A stretch of 64,000 bases of DNA, taken from Bog-756 sp963830165. Its GTDB lineage: Bacteria > Actinomycetota > Acidimicrobiia > Acidimicrobiales > RAAP-2. The stretch covers positions 62,001 through 126,000 of the forward strand of contig CAWHKZ010000002.1 in assembly GCA_963830165.1 (NCBI GenBank), read 5' to 3'. This document shows, in pieces, positions 1-10,014 of this stretch. The stretch's first letter is position 1. Every line of letters starts with the position of its first letter. A program made the translations under genes and the position numbers. The notes under the pieces are model-generated. The model was not told the origin of the DNA, ran no database searches, and saw only the letters and a list, made by a program, of their open reading frames with translations.

Positions 1-690
1 ATGAAGGTCCTCAACGCCTCGCGCTTCGCCCTCGGCCGCCTGACCGGCGAGGACGGGACGCTGTCGGTGCCCCCCGTCGACGCGGTCACCGCCCCCATCG
101 ACCGGGCCATGCTCGGCCGTCTGGCCGTGGTGGTCGACGAGGCGACGGCCGCCTTCGACGGGTACGACTACGCCCGGGCCCTCGAGCGCACCGAGGCCTT
201 CTTCTGGTCCTTCTGCGACGACTACCTCGAGCTGGTCAAGTCCCGCGCCTACGGTGACGCCGACGACCCCGGCACGGCCTCGGCCCGGGCCGCCCTGGCC
301 GCCGCCCTGTCGGTCCTGCTCCGCCTGCTGGCCCCGATCCTCCCCTTCGTGACCGAGGAGGTCTGGTCGTGGTGGCGGGCCGGGTCGATCCACGGCGCCA
401 CCTGGCCCACCGTCGACGAGCTCGGTCCGGGCGCGGCCGGTGTCGACCCCGGCACCGATGCCGTCCTCGAGGTGTCGGCCGAGGTGCTCGGCCTGGTGCG
501 CCGGGCCAAGACCACGGCCAAGCGCTCGATGCGCGCCCCGGTGGCCCGGCTGACGGTGACCGACACGGCGGAACGCCTGGAGGCCCTGGCCGCCGCCGAG
601 CGGGACCTGCGCGACGCCGGCGGGGTGGTGGAGCTGGTGACCACGCCCGGTGACCAGCCGGACGTCTCCGTCGAGCTGGCCGACGAGTAG
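1..690 (+). CDS. valS: Valyl-tRNA synthetase, C-terminal part (cut by window edge)
   Basis: This is the 3' part of the cytoplasmic enzyme that charges tRNA-Val. The visible 229 residues start in the linker before the anticodon-binding domain (KVLNASRF corresponds to the family's LWNAxRF segment). They then show the helical anticodon-binding domain, with RALERTEAFFWSFCDDYLELVKSRAYG and, further on, LLRLLAPILPFVTEEVW, which is the classic class Ia ending before the C-terminal part. The ATG at base 1 is an internal Met, not the start: the catalytic Rossmann fold and KMSKS loop must lie upstream of the window. No long C-terminal coiled coil is obvious. It converges on livF, with a hairpin between them. 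High confidence in the family; only the end coordinate is real. Confidence 0.9.
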   Translation: MKVLNASRFALGRLTGEDGTLSVPPVDAVTAPIDRAMLGRLAVVVDEATAAFDGYDYARALERTEAFFWSFCDDYLELVKSRAYGDADDPGTASARAALAAALSVLLRLLAPILPFVTEEVWSWWRAGSIHGATWPTVDELGPGAAGVDPGTDAVLEVSAEVLGLVRRAKTTAKRSMRAPVARLTVTDTAERLEALAAAERDLRDAGGVVELVTTPGDQPDVSVELADE

Positions 691-693
691 CAC

Positions 694-720
694 CCGGCCA
701 CGGCGCGGGCGGGTGGCCGG
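694..720. terminator. Inverted repeat between convergent valS and livF
   Basis: CCGGCCAC (694-701) and GTGGCCGG (713-720) form perfect 8-bp arms around an 11-base GC-rich loop. The hairpin sits exactly between the stop codons of two convergent genes, where a bidirectional terminator is expected. There is no U-tract, as is usual in very GC-rich actinobacteria. Confidence 0.45.
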
Positions 721-728
721 CCGGGCCC

Positions 729-1472
729 CTAGGCCAGGTAGACGCTGAGGGCCGCTTCGGCCATCTCGTCGGGCGTGCCCTGCTGCTCGATCCGACCGTG
801 GACCATGATGGCGGCGTGGTCGGCCACGGCCAGCGCCGTGGTCACGAACTGCTCTACCAGGACGATGGTCATCCCCTGGCGGGCGAACTTGGCGACGAGC
901 TCGTACAGCTCGGCCACGATGAGCGGCGCGAGCCCCATGGACAGCTCGTCGAGGTAGAGCACCCGCGGCTTGGTGACGAGTGCCCGCGAGATGGCCAGCA
1001 TCTGCTGCTCGCCGCCGGACATCGTCCCGGCCAGCTGGCGGCGGCGCTCCTTCAGGACGGGGAACGCCTCGTAGGTGTGCTCCTCGACCTCCCTCATGGT
1101 GATCCCGCCCCGGTAGGTCCAGATCCGCAGGTTCTCGCGCACGGTCAGGTTGGGGAAGATCCCCCGGCCCTCGGGCACCGCGCACACGCCCTGGCGGGCG
1201 AGCTTCTCCGCCGGGGTCTTGCCGACCACGGTGTCACCGATCCGCACCTCGCCGGACGTGGGCCGCATGCGGCCGCTCAACACCTTGAGCAGCGTCGACT
1301 TGCCGGCTCCGTTGGGACCGAGCAGGGCGAAGACGCTGCCCGCCGGTACCTCGAGGTCGACCCCGTGGAGGACCTCGATGCGCCCGTAGGAGGCGTGCAC
1401 GTCCCGCACGCTGACCGTGGGCGGCAGGACGGTGGTCGTCGCCCCGTCGGGCGTGGTGGCCTGGTCGCTCAC
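729..1472 (-). CDS. livF: Branched-chain amino acid-type ABC transporter, ATP-binding protein LivF
   Basis: This is the second ATPase of a high-affinity LIV-type (HAAT) importer and would work at the inner face of the membrane. The 247-residue protein starts at GTG 1472, which overlaps the TGA of the upstream fused permease gene (GTGA), so the two are translationally coupled. It shows Walker A (LLGPNGAGKST), the LIV-type segment AVPEGRGIFPNLTVRENL, the signature MSGGEQQMLAISRAL, Walker B followed by DELSMGLAP, and the H-loop region LVEQF. Length and motifs are typical of LivF. The substrate could be Leu/Ile/Val, another amino acid, urea or a short organic acid; the sequence does not decide. 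Confidence 0.9.
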   Translation of the reverse strand: MSDQATTPDGATTTVLPPTVSVRDVHASYGRIEVLHGVDLEVPAGSVFALLGPNGAGKSTLLKVLSGRMRPTSGEVRIGDTVVGKTPAEKLARQGVCAVPEGRGIFPNLTVRENLRIWTYRGGITMREVEEHTYEAFPVLKERRRQLAGTMSGGEQQMLAISRALVTKPRVLYLDELSMGLAPLIVAELYELVAKFARQGMTIVLVEQFVTTALAVADHAAIMVHGRIEQQGTPDEMAEAALSVYLA

Positions 1473-4294
1473 GCCTGTGCCGTCCGATCGGGGGACAGGC
1501 CGTCGCCGGTGCCGGCGGCCGGCTCCGCGTCGGTGACCGTGCCGAGGTAGGCGGCCTGGACCATCGGGTCCTTGCGGATCTCCTCGGGCGTGCCGGCGGC
1601 GATGATGTCGCCGAAGTCCAGCACGTAGATGTAGTCGCACACCCGCATCACGAGCTCCATGTCGTGCTCGACGAGGAGTACGCCCATGCCGCCCCCGGCG
1701 AGCGTGGTGAGGAGCTCGCCCAGCGCGTGGGACTCGGCGTCGTCGAGACCCGAGCCGGGCTCGTCGAGGAGCAGGACCTTGGGGGCCATGGCCAACGCCC
1801 GGGCCAGCTCCACCATGCGGGCCAGACCGGTCGGCATGGCGCTCGCCTGGTGACCGGCCATGCCGCCGAGGCCCACCCCCTCGAGCAGCCGGTCCGAGGT
1901 GACCACGGCGAGCGACCCGGGCCCGCTCGGCAGGGTCGCGGCGTCGGCCGCGCCGGAGCGCACCCACGGGAAGGCCTTCTTCATGTGGCGCCACTGCCAC
2001 CACTTGACCGACGACTCGAGTCCGACCTGCACGTTCTCACCGGCGCTCAGCGTGCCGAAGAGCTCGAGCCGCTGGAAGGTGCGGGCCAGACCGAGCCGGG
2101 CCCGGCGGTGGGGGCGCATCTTCGTGATGTCGGTGTCATAGAGGTGGACCGAGCCCCGGTCGGGGGTCTGCAGCCCGCTGATCACGTTGAACAGCGTGGT
2201 CTTGCCGGCGCCGTTCGGTCCGATGAGGCCGGTCACCGTGCCCTCGCGCACGACGAGGTTGGCGTCGCTGAGGGCGGCCACGCCGCCGAAACGCACGGCC
2301 ACTCCCGAGACGGTCAGGACGGCGGTGGCCGTCACGGGGTCGGCGGCGACCTCCTGGTCAACCGGCGGCACGGGAGCCCTCCCCCCGAGCGCCAGCTCGG
2401 CGAAGGCCGGGGCCGGCTCGGCGGTCGCCCCGCCGCCGCGCTTGACCCACGGCAGCCGGACGTGGACCGCCTCGATGCCGAGGATGCCGTTGGCGGCCCG
2501 CCCGACGAGGATGATGCCGATGCCGGCGAAGATGCCGATGCTCGACGGCCACACCTGGTTGAGGACGACGTAGGTGACGGCCGCCAGGAAGGCGCCCGTG
2601 ACGGTGCGGATGCTCCAGATGGTCACGAACAGCACGAAGATGATGCCGGGGAAGATGTCGAAGTCGGTCGTGCCGACGACCTGCTGCACGGTGCCGTAGA
2701 GGGCTCCGGCCAGGCCGGCCATGGCGGCGGCGATGGCGAAGACGGCGACCTTGGTGAAGCCGATGTCGAGGCCGACGGTGGCATAGGCGGCCGGCGAGTC
2801 GTTGACGGCCACCAGCCGGCGTCCGAACAGGCTCCGCCGTATGGCCAGCACCAGGAGCGCCGACAGCACGAAGAACACGGTCACGAGCAGGAACTCGGCG
2901 GTGTCGCCCCCGAAGGACAGGCCGGGCAGGGTGATGCGGCCGATCTGCAGCCCGCCGGAGCCGTAGATGCGGCCGTCGGCGAAGAAACCCGTGGCCACGG
3001 CGTCGGCGAAGGCGAAGGTGGCCAGGGCCAGGTAGAGGTCGGACAGCCGGATGGTCGGCAGGGCGACGAGGGCCCCGATTCCGGCGCAGATGGCCGTGGC
3101 CGCCAGCAGGCCGAGCACCGAGCCACCGCCGGCCACCTTGCCCATGACGAACGCTCCGATCCCCATGAAGGAGAACTGGCAGAGCGACACCTGGCCCGAG
3201 TAGCCGGTGAGGAGGACGAGCGACAGGCCGACGATGCCCAGGCACATGACCAGGCCACCGAGGTCGAGCAGGGTGGTGCCGTTGACGTTGGTGTTGGCGA
3301 AGGCGACGCCCACGACGACGGCGACGACCATGAAGGCGCCGGCGGCGATGAGCGACTCGGTGCCGCTGGCCACCCGCGGCGCCCGCATCGAGGTGAGTCG
3401 GCCGACGGCCCGGAGCCGCACCGACGGCAGCGTGACCAGGGCGATGAACAGGAAGACCATGGGCAGGGCGCTGGTCACGTCGGCCTGCAGCTGCGAGGAG
3501 AGGTGGGGCTCGACGTAGTTGAGGATGTAGTTCTCGGCGAGGCCGATGGCGATGGCGGCGGCGAACGTCACCGGGATGTTCTTGAGCCGGCCGACGATGG
3601 CCGCCGCGTAGCCGCTGACCACCAGCAGGGTCATGGCCTCGATGCTGATCCCGGTGGTCTGAGTCGGCGCCAGCAGCACGCCGGACAGGGCGGCCATGAA
3701 GAAGCCGAGGATCCACCCGTACTGGCTCATGCGGTTGGGCGAGACCCCGGACATGGCGAGCAGCTCGGGGTCGTCGACCACGGCGCGCAGGGCGAAGCCG
3801 GTCCGGGTCGAGTGGAAGACGGCCCGCAGCCCCACGGCCACGGCGACGGCCACGCCGATGATGAGGACGTACTGGTCCTGGATGTTGATGCCGACCAGGC
3901 GGAACTGGCCGTTCACCATGGGTTCGACGGTGCGCTCCACGGTGGGCGACCAGATGACGGAGGCGGCTCCGGTGAGGATCACCATGAGGCCCAGGGTGAC
4001 CATGACCGGTCGCTCGGCCGAGGCTCCGTGGAGCCGCCGCATGAGGACCCGTTCGACGAACGCGCCGGCGATCGACGCGCCCAGGATCAGCACGATCAGG
4101 AGGGCAACCAGCGTCGGCTGGTGGTGGGCGGAGACCAGCTCCCAGTACCCGAAGGCGGCGATCATGCCCACCGCGCCCTGGGCGAAGTTGAACACGCCCG
4201 AGGTCGTGTACGTCACCACCAGGCCGGTGGCCGCGATGGCATAGCCGGCGCCGAGCATGACCCCGAACACCGTGAATTGGAGGAAATCGCTCAT
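1469..4294 (-). CDS. Fused LivH-LivM-LivG ABC transporter protein
   Basis: One 941-residue chain contains both permeases and one ATPase of the LIV-type importer. Residues about 1-290 are LivH-like (ATGLVVTYTTSGVFNFAQGA, a classic LivH N-terminus). About 320-620 are LivM-like (LLTGYSGQVSLCQFSFMGIGA and ALRGLYLALATFAFAD-type motifs, here LSDLYLALATFAFAD). From about 655 comes a full LivG ATPase with Walker A GLIGPNGAGKTTLF, LARTFQRLELF, a degenerate-looking signature (MPTGLARMVELARAL) and Walker B LLLDEPGSGLD. The LivG signature LSGGxxQ is replaced by MPTGLARM, typical of many LivG proteins only in part. Start ATG 4294. No frameshift is needed to join the parts, so this is a genuine fusion; such fusions are known in actinobacteria. 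Confidence 0.88.
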   Translation of the reverse strand: MSDFLQFTVFGVMLGAGYAIAATGLVVTYTTSGVFNFAQGAVGMIAAFGYWELVSAHHQPTLVALLIVLILGASIAGAFVERVLMRRLHGASAERPVMVTLGLMVILTGAASVIWSPTVERTVEPMVNGQFRLVGINIQDQYVLIIGVAVAVAVGLRAVFHSTRTGFALRAVVDDPELLAMSGVSPNRMSQYGWILGFFMAALSGVLLAPTQTTGISIEAMTLLVVSGYAAAIVGRLKNIPVTFAAAIAIGLAENYILNYVEPHLSSQLQADVTSALPMVFLFIALVTLPSVRLRAVGRLTSMRAPRVASGTESLIAAGAFMVVAVVVGVAFANTNVNGTTLLDLGGLVMCLGIVGLSLVLLTGYSGQVSLCQFSFMGIGAFVMGKVAGGGSVLGLLAATAICAGIGALVALPTIRLSDLYLALATFAFADAVATGFFADGRIYGSGGLQIGRITLPGLSFGGDTAEFLLVTVFFVLSALLVLAIRRSLFGRRLVAVNDSPAAYATVGLDIGFTKVAVFAIAAAMAGLAGALYGTVQQVVGTTDFDIFPGIIFVLFVTIWSIRTVTGAFLAAVTYVVLNQVWPSSIGIFAGIGIILVGRAANGILGIEAVHVRLPWVKRGGGATAEPAPAFAELALGGRAPVPPVDQEVAADPVTATAVLTVSGVAVRFGGVAALSDANLVVREGTVTGLIGPNGAGKTTLFNVISGLQTPDRGSVHLYDTDITKMRPHRRARLGLARTFQRLELFGTLSAGENVQVGLESSVKWWQWRHMKKAFPWVRSGAADAATLPSGPGSLAVVTSDRLLEGVGLGGMAGHQASAMPTGLARMVELARALAMAPKVLLLDEPGSGLDDAESHALGELLTTLAGGGMGVLLVEHDMELVMRVCDYIYVLDFGDIIAAGTPEEIRKDPMVQAAYLGTVTDAEPAAGTGDGLSPDRTAQA

Positions 4295-4365
4295 GCCGTC
4301 GCCTTCAGGTCCTGCATGTCCCCCCCCGGGAGCATCTGGTCATCCCTCGTGGTCGTGTCCGTTCC

Positions 4366-5674
4366 TCAGGTCCCGGGCTCGGTGACGTACTTGCCGTCAC
4401 ACCGGAAGCCCTGGGTCGAGCCCGTGATCGGCGGATCGTCGGGCGACCGGACGTACTGCCCGTTGGTCACCGTGGCGATCAGGTAGCAGTTCGGCGGCGT
4501 CTTGGTCGCCGGGTCGGACGGTGCGTTGAATCCGCCCCCGTTGAACGAGGTGATCTTGCTCAGCGCCTGGAGCAGCGAGCCCCGGCTGGGGTCGCTGCCG
4601 GCGTTCTTCAGCGCCTGGACGAACAGGTCGGCGGACAGCCAGCCGTAGGCGGTGAAGAGGTCGGGGTCGAACCCGGGCGAGGCCACCTGGACCCAGTGCA
4701 GGAAGTTGCCCACCGCCGGCACCGACGACTCGTCGGTGCCGAGGTAGAGGGCGAGGTTCTGCGACAGGTAGGCGCCGTCCACGTTGGCGGCGCCGCCCGA
4801 CGAGGGGATCAGCTGGCTCGAGTAGGTGGCCGCGCCGAGCAGGACCTGGGGGTGGTAGTTCTGCTGGGCCAGGGCCTTCAGGACCGACGAGGCGTAGTTG
4901 GCGGGCATCTGGTCCATGAAGATGATCTTCACCCCGGCGTTCTTCATGGCGATCACCTGCTGGGTGAAGTCCGTCTGCGTCGTGGTGTAGGTCTGCTCGG
5001 ACACGAACTTGAAGCCGGCCTGCTCGGCGACGTACTGCTCGCCGTCCCACGTCTGGGTGGCCGAGGGCGAATCGGCCAGGAAGGCCCCGGCCTTGTCGGC
5101 GTCGGACTTGAACTTGTTGTAGTAGTAGTCCATCGGCCCCGAGGCCCAGCCGTCGGCCAGGGGGATCGGGCTGTACACGTTGGGCAGCTTGTTGGTGGCG
5201 TCGTCGAGGACCTGGGACACGTCGGGGAACCCGGGGTTCTCCTTCAGCACCGCGCCGCCGAAGCTGTCCTCGAGGGAGAAGTCGCCGACCAGGGCGAAGT
5301 CGTTCTGGAGGGCGTTCTCGGTGGCCTGCTTGTTACCGGCGCCCGTGAAGCCGTCGTCGGCGCCGTTCAGCACGAGCTTGCGACCGTTCACCCCGCCCGT
5401 CGAGTTGACGTAGTCGAAGTAGGCCTGGGTGCCGACCTGGGCGCCCTTGAAGAGCCCCAGCGAGAGGGTGGAGACGTTGGCCACCTGGATCGAGGTCGCG
5501 CTCGACACCGGTGTGATCGGAGAAGGCGCTCGACGGGATCTTGCTCGAGCCCGACGACCCCGACGTGGTGGCCGTCGCGGACGAGTTGGTGGAGCTGCAG
5601 GCCGCGGCTCCCAGGCCCACCACCAGCACCATCGTCAGCGCGGCGGTACGACTCTTCCAGAATCCTGAGCGCAA
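4366..5674 (-). CDS. livK: LIV-type substrate-binding lipoprotein (frameshifted)
   Basis: This is the periplasmic-type binding protein (Peripla_BP_6 family) that feeds the adjacent LivHMG/LivF importer. A lipoprotein signal (LTMVLVVGLGAAACSST) with a lipobox Cys lies in one frame from the TTG start at 5674, which follows a GGGGGAG ribosome binding site. The mature domain (IQVANVSTLSLGLFKGAQ onward, then AYFDYVNSTGGVNGR) lies in another frame from about 5508. The switch is near 5507-5512. Removing one base there gives a continuous protein of about 435 residues, normal for the family. The downstream frame has no stops, so I read this as one gene with a probable single-base indel. It has ABC importer genes directly downstream. 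Confidence 0.82.
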
Positions 5675-5866
5675 GGCTCCCCCTTTGAACGATTCCCTTG
5701 TGTCCGGACAGACGACCGTGTCCCACACCGGCGTTCGACCGGCCCGACACGAATAGTTGACTCTACGTCAGAAACTCAGGCCCGTGTCCAGCTTCGGGCG
5801 GCATTTCTGCGACCCTGCCGGTGTCCGGTCCCACGCGCGAATCTAGGGCACCCGGAACGCCTGTGG

Positions 5867-7115
5867 TCAGCGGGCCACCCGGGCGCGGACGCCCTCGAGG
5901 AAGCGCACCGCCCCGAGCGTCGTCCTGCGGGACCGGATGGACAGGAGCACGTCGAAGGCGTGCTGGGAACGGGGCAGTTCGAGGTAGGCGACCGGCGACG
6001 ACGAGGTCTCCCGCAGCCGGGCGGCGAAGCGCCGCCCGACCTGGGGAGGCACCAGCGTGTCGTTCCTCCCCTGGACCACGAAGAACGGTGGCGCCCCCGG
6101 GGTGATCCTCTGGTCGGGCGATGCCCGGTCGTAGACCGGGGTGTGGTCGACGTAGGGCAGCTTCATGACCCGCTTCTCCAGGAGCTCCATGATCCCGTGC
6201 CCATAGGCTCCCTCGGCCTCGGGTGAGCCCGTCATGTCGTGGACCCCGTAGAACGGGAGGCAGGCGTCGACCGACGTGTCGGCGTCCTCGAACCCGGGCT
6301 GCCACTCGGGATCGTTGGCGGTCAGGGCGGCGAGCGCCGACAGGTGCCCGCCGGCCGACCCCCCCGACACGGCCAGGAAGGACGCGTCCCCCCCGTAGTC
6401 CGCGATGTGCTCCCTCACCCAGGCCAGGGCCCGCTTGCAGTCGACGATGTGGTCCGGCCAGGTGGCCTTGGGGCTGAGGCGGTAGTTGATGGCGACGCAG
6501 ACCCAGCCCGCGCTGGGCCAGCTCGTGCATCATCGGGATCCCCTGCTCCCGCTTGTCCCCGATCACCCAGGCGCCGCCGTGGATGTAGAGGAGCACCGGG
6601 GCGCCCGACGGCGGGTCGGTGCGGCGCACCAGGACGTCAAGCTTGTGGCGGTAGATCCCGTCGCCCACGTAATCGACGTTGCGGAAGCGGCGGATCCGCC
6701 CGAACCGGAAGGGGACGGCCACCACCAGGCGCCACCAGGTCGCCCAGGCCGGTGACAGGTCGACGCCCTCGGCCCGGATCGGACCGCCCGAGGCCGTGTC
6801 GAGGGCCGCGTCCACCAGGCCGGCGGAGCGGTGGGCGGTGACGGCCAGGCCGGAATAGGCGACCACGGCCGCCAGCCCGAGCACCAGCGCCAGCCACCAC
6901 ACCGGCCCGTGGGCCGGGACCTCGGTGCCGAGCGCCGCGGTGCCGGCCAGGACCACCACCGCGGCGTGGACGGGGAGCTCGCCCACGAGGAACGCGGCGA
7001 CGAACGTCACCACACCGAACGGCTCCTTGCGGATCGGCGCATAGGTCAGCAGGGCCAACGCCGCCGCCACCACCGTGAAGGCCAGGAATGCCCAGAGCAC
7101 CCCTCCATCAAACAC
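5867..7115 (-). CDS. Membrane-anchored alpha/beta hydrolase (carboxylesterase, frameshifted)
   Basis: This is an esterase of the hormone-sensitive-lipase/BD-FAE type. About 110 N-terminal residues contain three or four hydrophobic segments (LWAFLAFTVVAAALALLTYA and others), so the catalytic domain is membrane-tethered. The oxyanion motif HGGAWVIGDKREQG, the nucleophile elbow VSGGSAGGH, an acid residue near NDTLVPP and the catalytic His in SQHAFD are all visible. The reading frame breaks near 6505-6511: the run CCC at 6507-6509 appears to carry one extra base, and removing it joins AQRG to WVCVAINYRLSP. The start is GTG 7115. It is similar to mycobacterial Lip proteins and lies divergent from a wax ester synthase, which suggests a lipid role (inference). 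Confidence 0.8.
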
Positions 7116-7255
7116 CGTCGGTGGCCACGCCGGGGAACCGGTGGTGGATCGGGCGGGCCCGGTGGGGCATCATCGGTGCCACCGGCCCCGGCCGGGCGGC
7201 GGCGGTCGGTGCGCCGCGGCGAGCGAGCGACCGACGAGGAGGGAGGGAGGGACGG

Positions 7256-8741
7256 ATGGAACCACTGAGCGGCCTCGACGCCAGCTTCCTCTACCTCGAG
7301 ACGCCCACCCTCCACATGCACGTGGAGATGATCACCGTCTTCGACCCGTCCACCGTGCCCGGTGGCTACTCCTTCGCCAAGATGCAGGCCCAGATCGCCT
7401 CGCGCACCCACCAGGCCCCGGTGTTCCGCCGCCTGCTGGTCGAGGTCCCGCTCCGCCTCGGGCACCCCGTGTGGGTCGACGACCCCAACTTCGACATCGA
7501 CTTCCACGTCCGACGGACGGCCGTCCCCTCACCCGGGGGCCTGCTCGAGCTGGCCGACCTGGCCGCCGACATCGCCAGCCGTCAGCTCGACCGCTCGAAG
7601 CCGCTGTGGGAGATCTGGGTGGTCGAGGGCATCGAGGACGGGCGCATCGCCGTCATCGCCAAGATGCACCATTCCACGGTCGACGGCATGTCCGGCGCCG
7701 CCCTGCTGTCGGTGCTGTTCGACCTCGAGGTCGACCCGGGTCCGGAGCCCGAGCCGCCCGAGGTCGTGGGGGACACCCATATCCCCTCGAACGCGGAGCT
7801 CATCAGCGAGGCGATCGCCGCCCGGGTCTTCCGCCCCTTCGAGCTCACCCGCGACATCCTGCGCACGGGCCAGCGACTGCTCAACGTGCGCCGGGTCCGC
7901 AACGAACCCGAGCACCGGGCCCCCCAGTCCCGGGCCGCCCTCCCCCTGTCGGCACCGCGCACCTCGTTCAACAGCACGCTGTCCGGACGGCGCCAGGTGG
8001 CCCTGACGGCCATCGGACTGGCCGACGTCAAGCGCCTGAAGAACGCCACCGGGACGACCGTCAACGACGTGGTCCTGGCCGTGTGCACCGGCGCCCTCCG
8101 CCGGTTCCTGCTCGACGGCGACGAGCTCCCCGACAAGCCGCTGGTCGCGGTGGTGCCCGTGTCGGTGCACCCCGACGACGACGCCCCCTACGGCTCCAAC
8201 AAGGTGTCGTCGATGTTCGTCCAGCTGCCGGCGCACCTCGACGACCCGCTCGAGCGCCTGATGGCCATCCGCGAGGGGACGAAGGGGGCCAAGGAGGAGC
8301 ACAACGCCCTCGGCGCCGACATGCTCGTCAACTGGGCCCAGCACGCCTCCCCCAACACCTTCGCCGCCGCGGCCCGGCTGTACAGCCGGATGCGCCTGGC
8401 CGACCGCCACCGGCCGGTGGCCAACCTCATCGTCTCCAACGTCCCGGGTCCGGACTTCCCGCTGTACCTGGCCGGCGCCGAGATGGTCGCCGGGTTCCCC
8501 CTCGGCCCGGTGATGGACGGCCTCTGCCTCAACATCACGATCATGAGCTACCGCGGCACCCTCTACTGGGGCCTCATCTCATGCCCCGAGGACGATGCCC
8601 AGGGTGTGGCAGCTGGCCGCCGACATCCCCGCGGCACTCGACGAGCTGCTCGACGTGGCCGGGCTCCCTCCGGCCGAGTTCCGGTCGCGCCAGGCGTCCG
8701 AGGCGGTGGCCGCCGCGGCCGACGTGGCACCGGGCGGCTGA
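7256..8741 (+). CDS. Wax ester synthase / diacylglycerol acyltransferase (WS/DGAT, frameshifted near 3' end)
   Basis: The enzyme transfers acyl chains from acyl-CoA to fatty alcohols or diacylglycerol, making storage wax or triacylglycerol at the membrane. The catalytic HHxxxDG motif is at residues 138-144 (HHSTVDG), and the C-terminal family motif SNVPGPDFPLYLAGA is present. The start is ATG 7256, directly after a strong AGGAGGGAGG site. Near 8596 the frame shifts: after SCPED one extra base is present, and removing it gives MPRVWQLAADIPAALDELL to a stop at 8741, a normal ending of about 494 residues. In Mycobacterium one paralog (tgs1) belongs to the DosR dormancy regulon. No clear DosR-type box was found before this gene. 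Confidence 0.88.
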
Positions 8742-8776
8742 GGGCCCGTCCCGCCCGACCCGTCCCGCCGGTCCGC

Positions 8777-9928
8777 CTACGCCGGGGCGGCCACCGTCAT
8801 CGACGTCGCCCCCTGGCACACCGGGACCGGTCGGCCGAACGACCCGAGCACGGGGTCGTAGGGGAACACGGTGCCGAGGCCGCTCACGACGAAGGCCCCC
8901 ACCCCGTCAGGCCCGACCACGATGTCGGTCGGGTGGTCCGCGCCCGTCGCCGAGGCCGTGCCGCTGCCGGTCGGCAACCGGACCGGCTGGAGCGGCTGGG
9001 CGGGGAACGCCGTCAGTACCGTGTCGACCCAGTTGTCCGCCGAGTCGGCCACCAGCAGGCGGCTCCCGTCCGCGGTGACGGCCAGGGCGGCCGGGTCGGT
9101 GATGCCGAACGCGTCGAAGCTGGTCGCCGGGCCCACCAGCCCCGTGGCGGTGGCGACGGGCACCACCCGGCCGCCGAAGTCCGGCGAGCCCTGGCCGGCG
9201 ACGTAGAGGGTGGCGCCGTCGGGTGAGACCACCAGGCCGTGGGGCGAGGAGACGGACGACACCGCGAGCCCGGTCACGATCGGTGGCCCGGCGGTGGCCG
9301 TGTCGGTGTCCACCGGGATCACGCCGTCGGGCACGAGGACGTAGAGGATGGCGGTCGTCGGGCTGAGGGCCATGCCGGACACCGTCCGTCCGGTCCCGAG
9401 GTCGAGGGGCTGGCCGACCGCGTGGGTGGCGATGTCGACGGGCACCACGGTGGTCCCGCTGGCCGCCAGCACGGTGCGGTCGTCGTGCATGACGGCCACC
9501 GCGCCCGTGGGCCCGTGGCCGGGCAGCACGATCGGCGCCTCGGCCCGCTGGGTGGCCAGGTCGACGGGGATCAGCACGTTGCTGGTGGGCCGGCCCGGGG
9601 GCGTCGTCTGGGTGACCACGAAGGCCCACCGCCCGTCGGGGGACATGGCCACCGCGTAGTCGCCCAACGACGGCGTGCCGTCGACCGGGAGCGGAATCGG
9701 CGCCTCGGGGATCCGGGACCGCAGCTCGACCGGGGTCAGCGCGTCGGGGCAGACGACGTACCCCACCGGTCCGGCGGTGGCGGCCGGGGTGCCCGCCACG
9801 GTCGGCGAGTCGGGCGTGGCCACGATCGAGCACCCGGCCAGCAGGAGGGCGACGCCGGCCACCGGCGCGGCACGGAGGTGCCGCGTCCGCACCGCGGGCA
9901 CGGTCCGGCTGCGTCGGGGGGCCTCCAT
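8777..9928 (-). CDS. Secreted beta-propeller lipoprotein (YncE/lactonase-like repeats)
   Basis: This is a 383-residue protein with a lipoprotein signal (VAGVALLLAGCS, Cys about residue 33), followed by repeating blades with the pattern SPDGxxAFVV / SPDGATLYVAG / TADGSRLLVAD, each about 40-45 residues and alternating with IPVDTATA-type strands. This is the architecture of YncE-like and 6-phosphogluconolactonase-like seven-bladed propellers. No catalytic residues can be assigned, so it may bind rather than act on a ligand. ATG 9928 was chosen because the signal peptide begins there; the same frame is open further upstream, but only as a shadow of the SDR gene. No obvious operon partner. Function unknown. 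Confidence 0.75.
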   Translation of the reverse strand: MEAPRRSRTVPAVRTRHLRAAPVAGVALLLAGCSIVATPDSPTVAGTPAATAGPVGYVVCPDALTPVELRSRIPEAPIPLPVDGTPSLGDYAVAMSPDGRWAFVVTQTTPPGRPTSNVLIPVDLATQRAEAPIVLPGHGPTGAVAVMHDDRTVLAASGTTVVPVDIATHAVGQPLDLGTGRTVSGMALSPTTAILYVLVPDGVIPVDTDTATAGPPIVTGLAVSSVSSPHGLVVSPDGATLYVAGQGSPDFGGRVVPVATATGLVGPATSFDAFGITDPAALAVTADGSRLLVADSADNWVDTVLTAFPAQPLQPVRLPTGSGTASATGADHPTDIVVGPDGVGAFVVSGLGTVFPYDPVLGSFGRPVPVCQGATSMTVAAPA

Positions 9929-10014
9929 AGGTGGGCCCGACCCTAGCGACGGCGCCCGGGCACCGTAAGAGCGCCGGGCCCGCGGGCAGTGCCGGGCGCC
10001 GGGCCCGGCCCGGC

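Noticed and set aside
1664..4486. Very long open frame (940 codons) antisense to the Liv genes
   Set aside because: High GC at third codon positions keeps antisense frames open. The product is His/Gly/Asp/Arg-rich filler with no motif, and the opposite strand encodes clear transporter domains.
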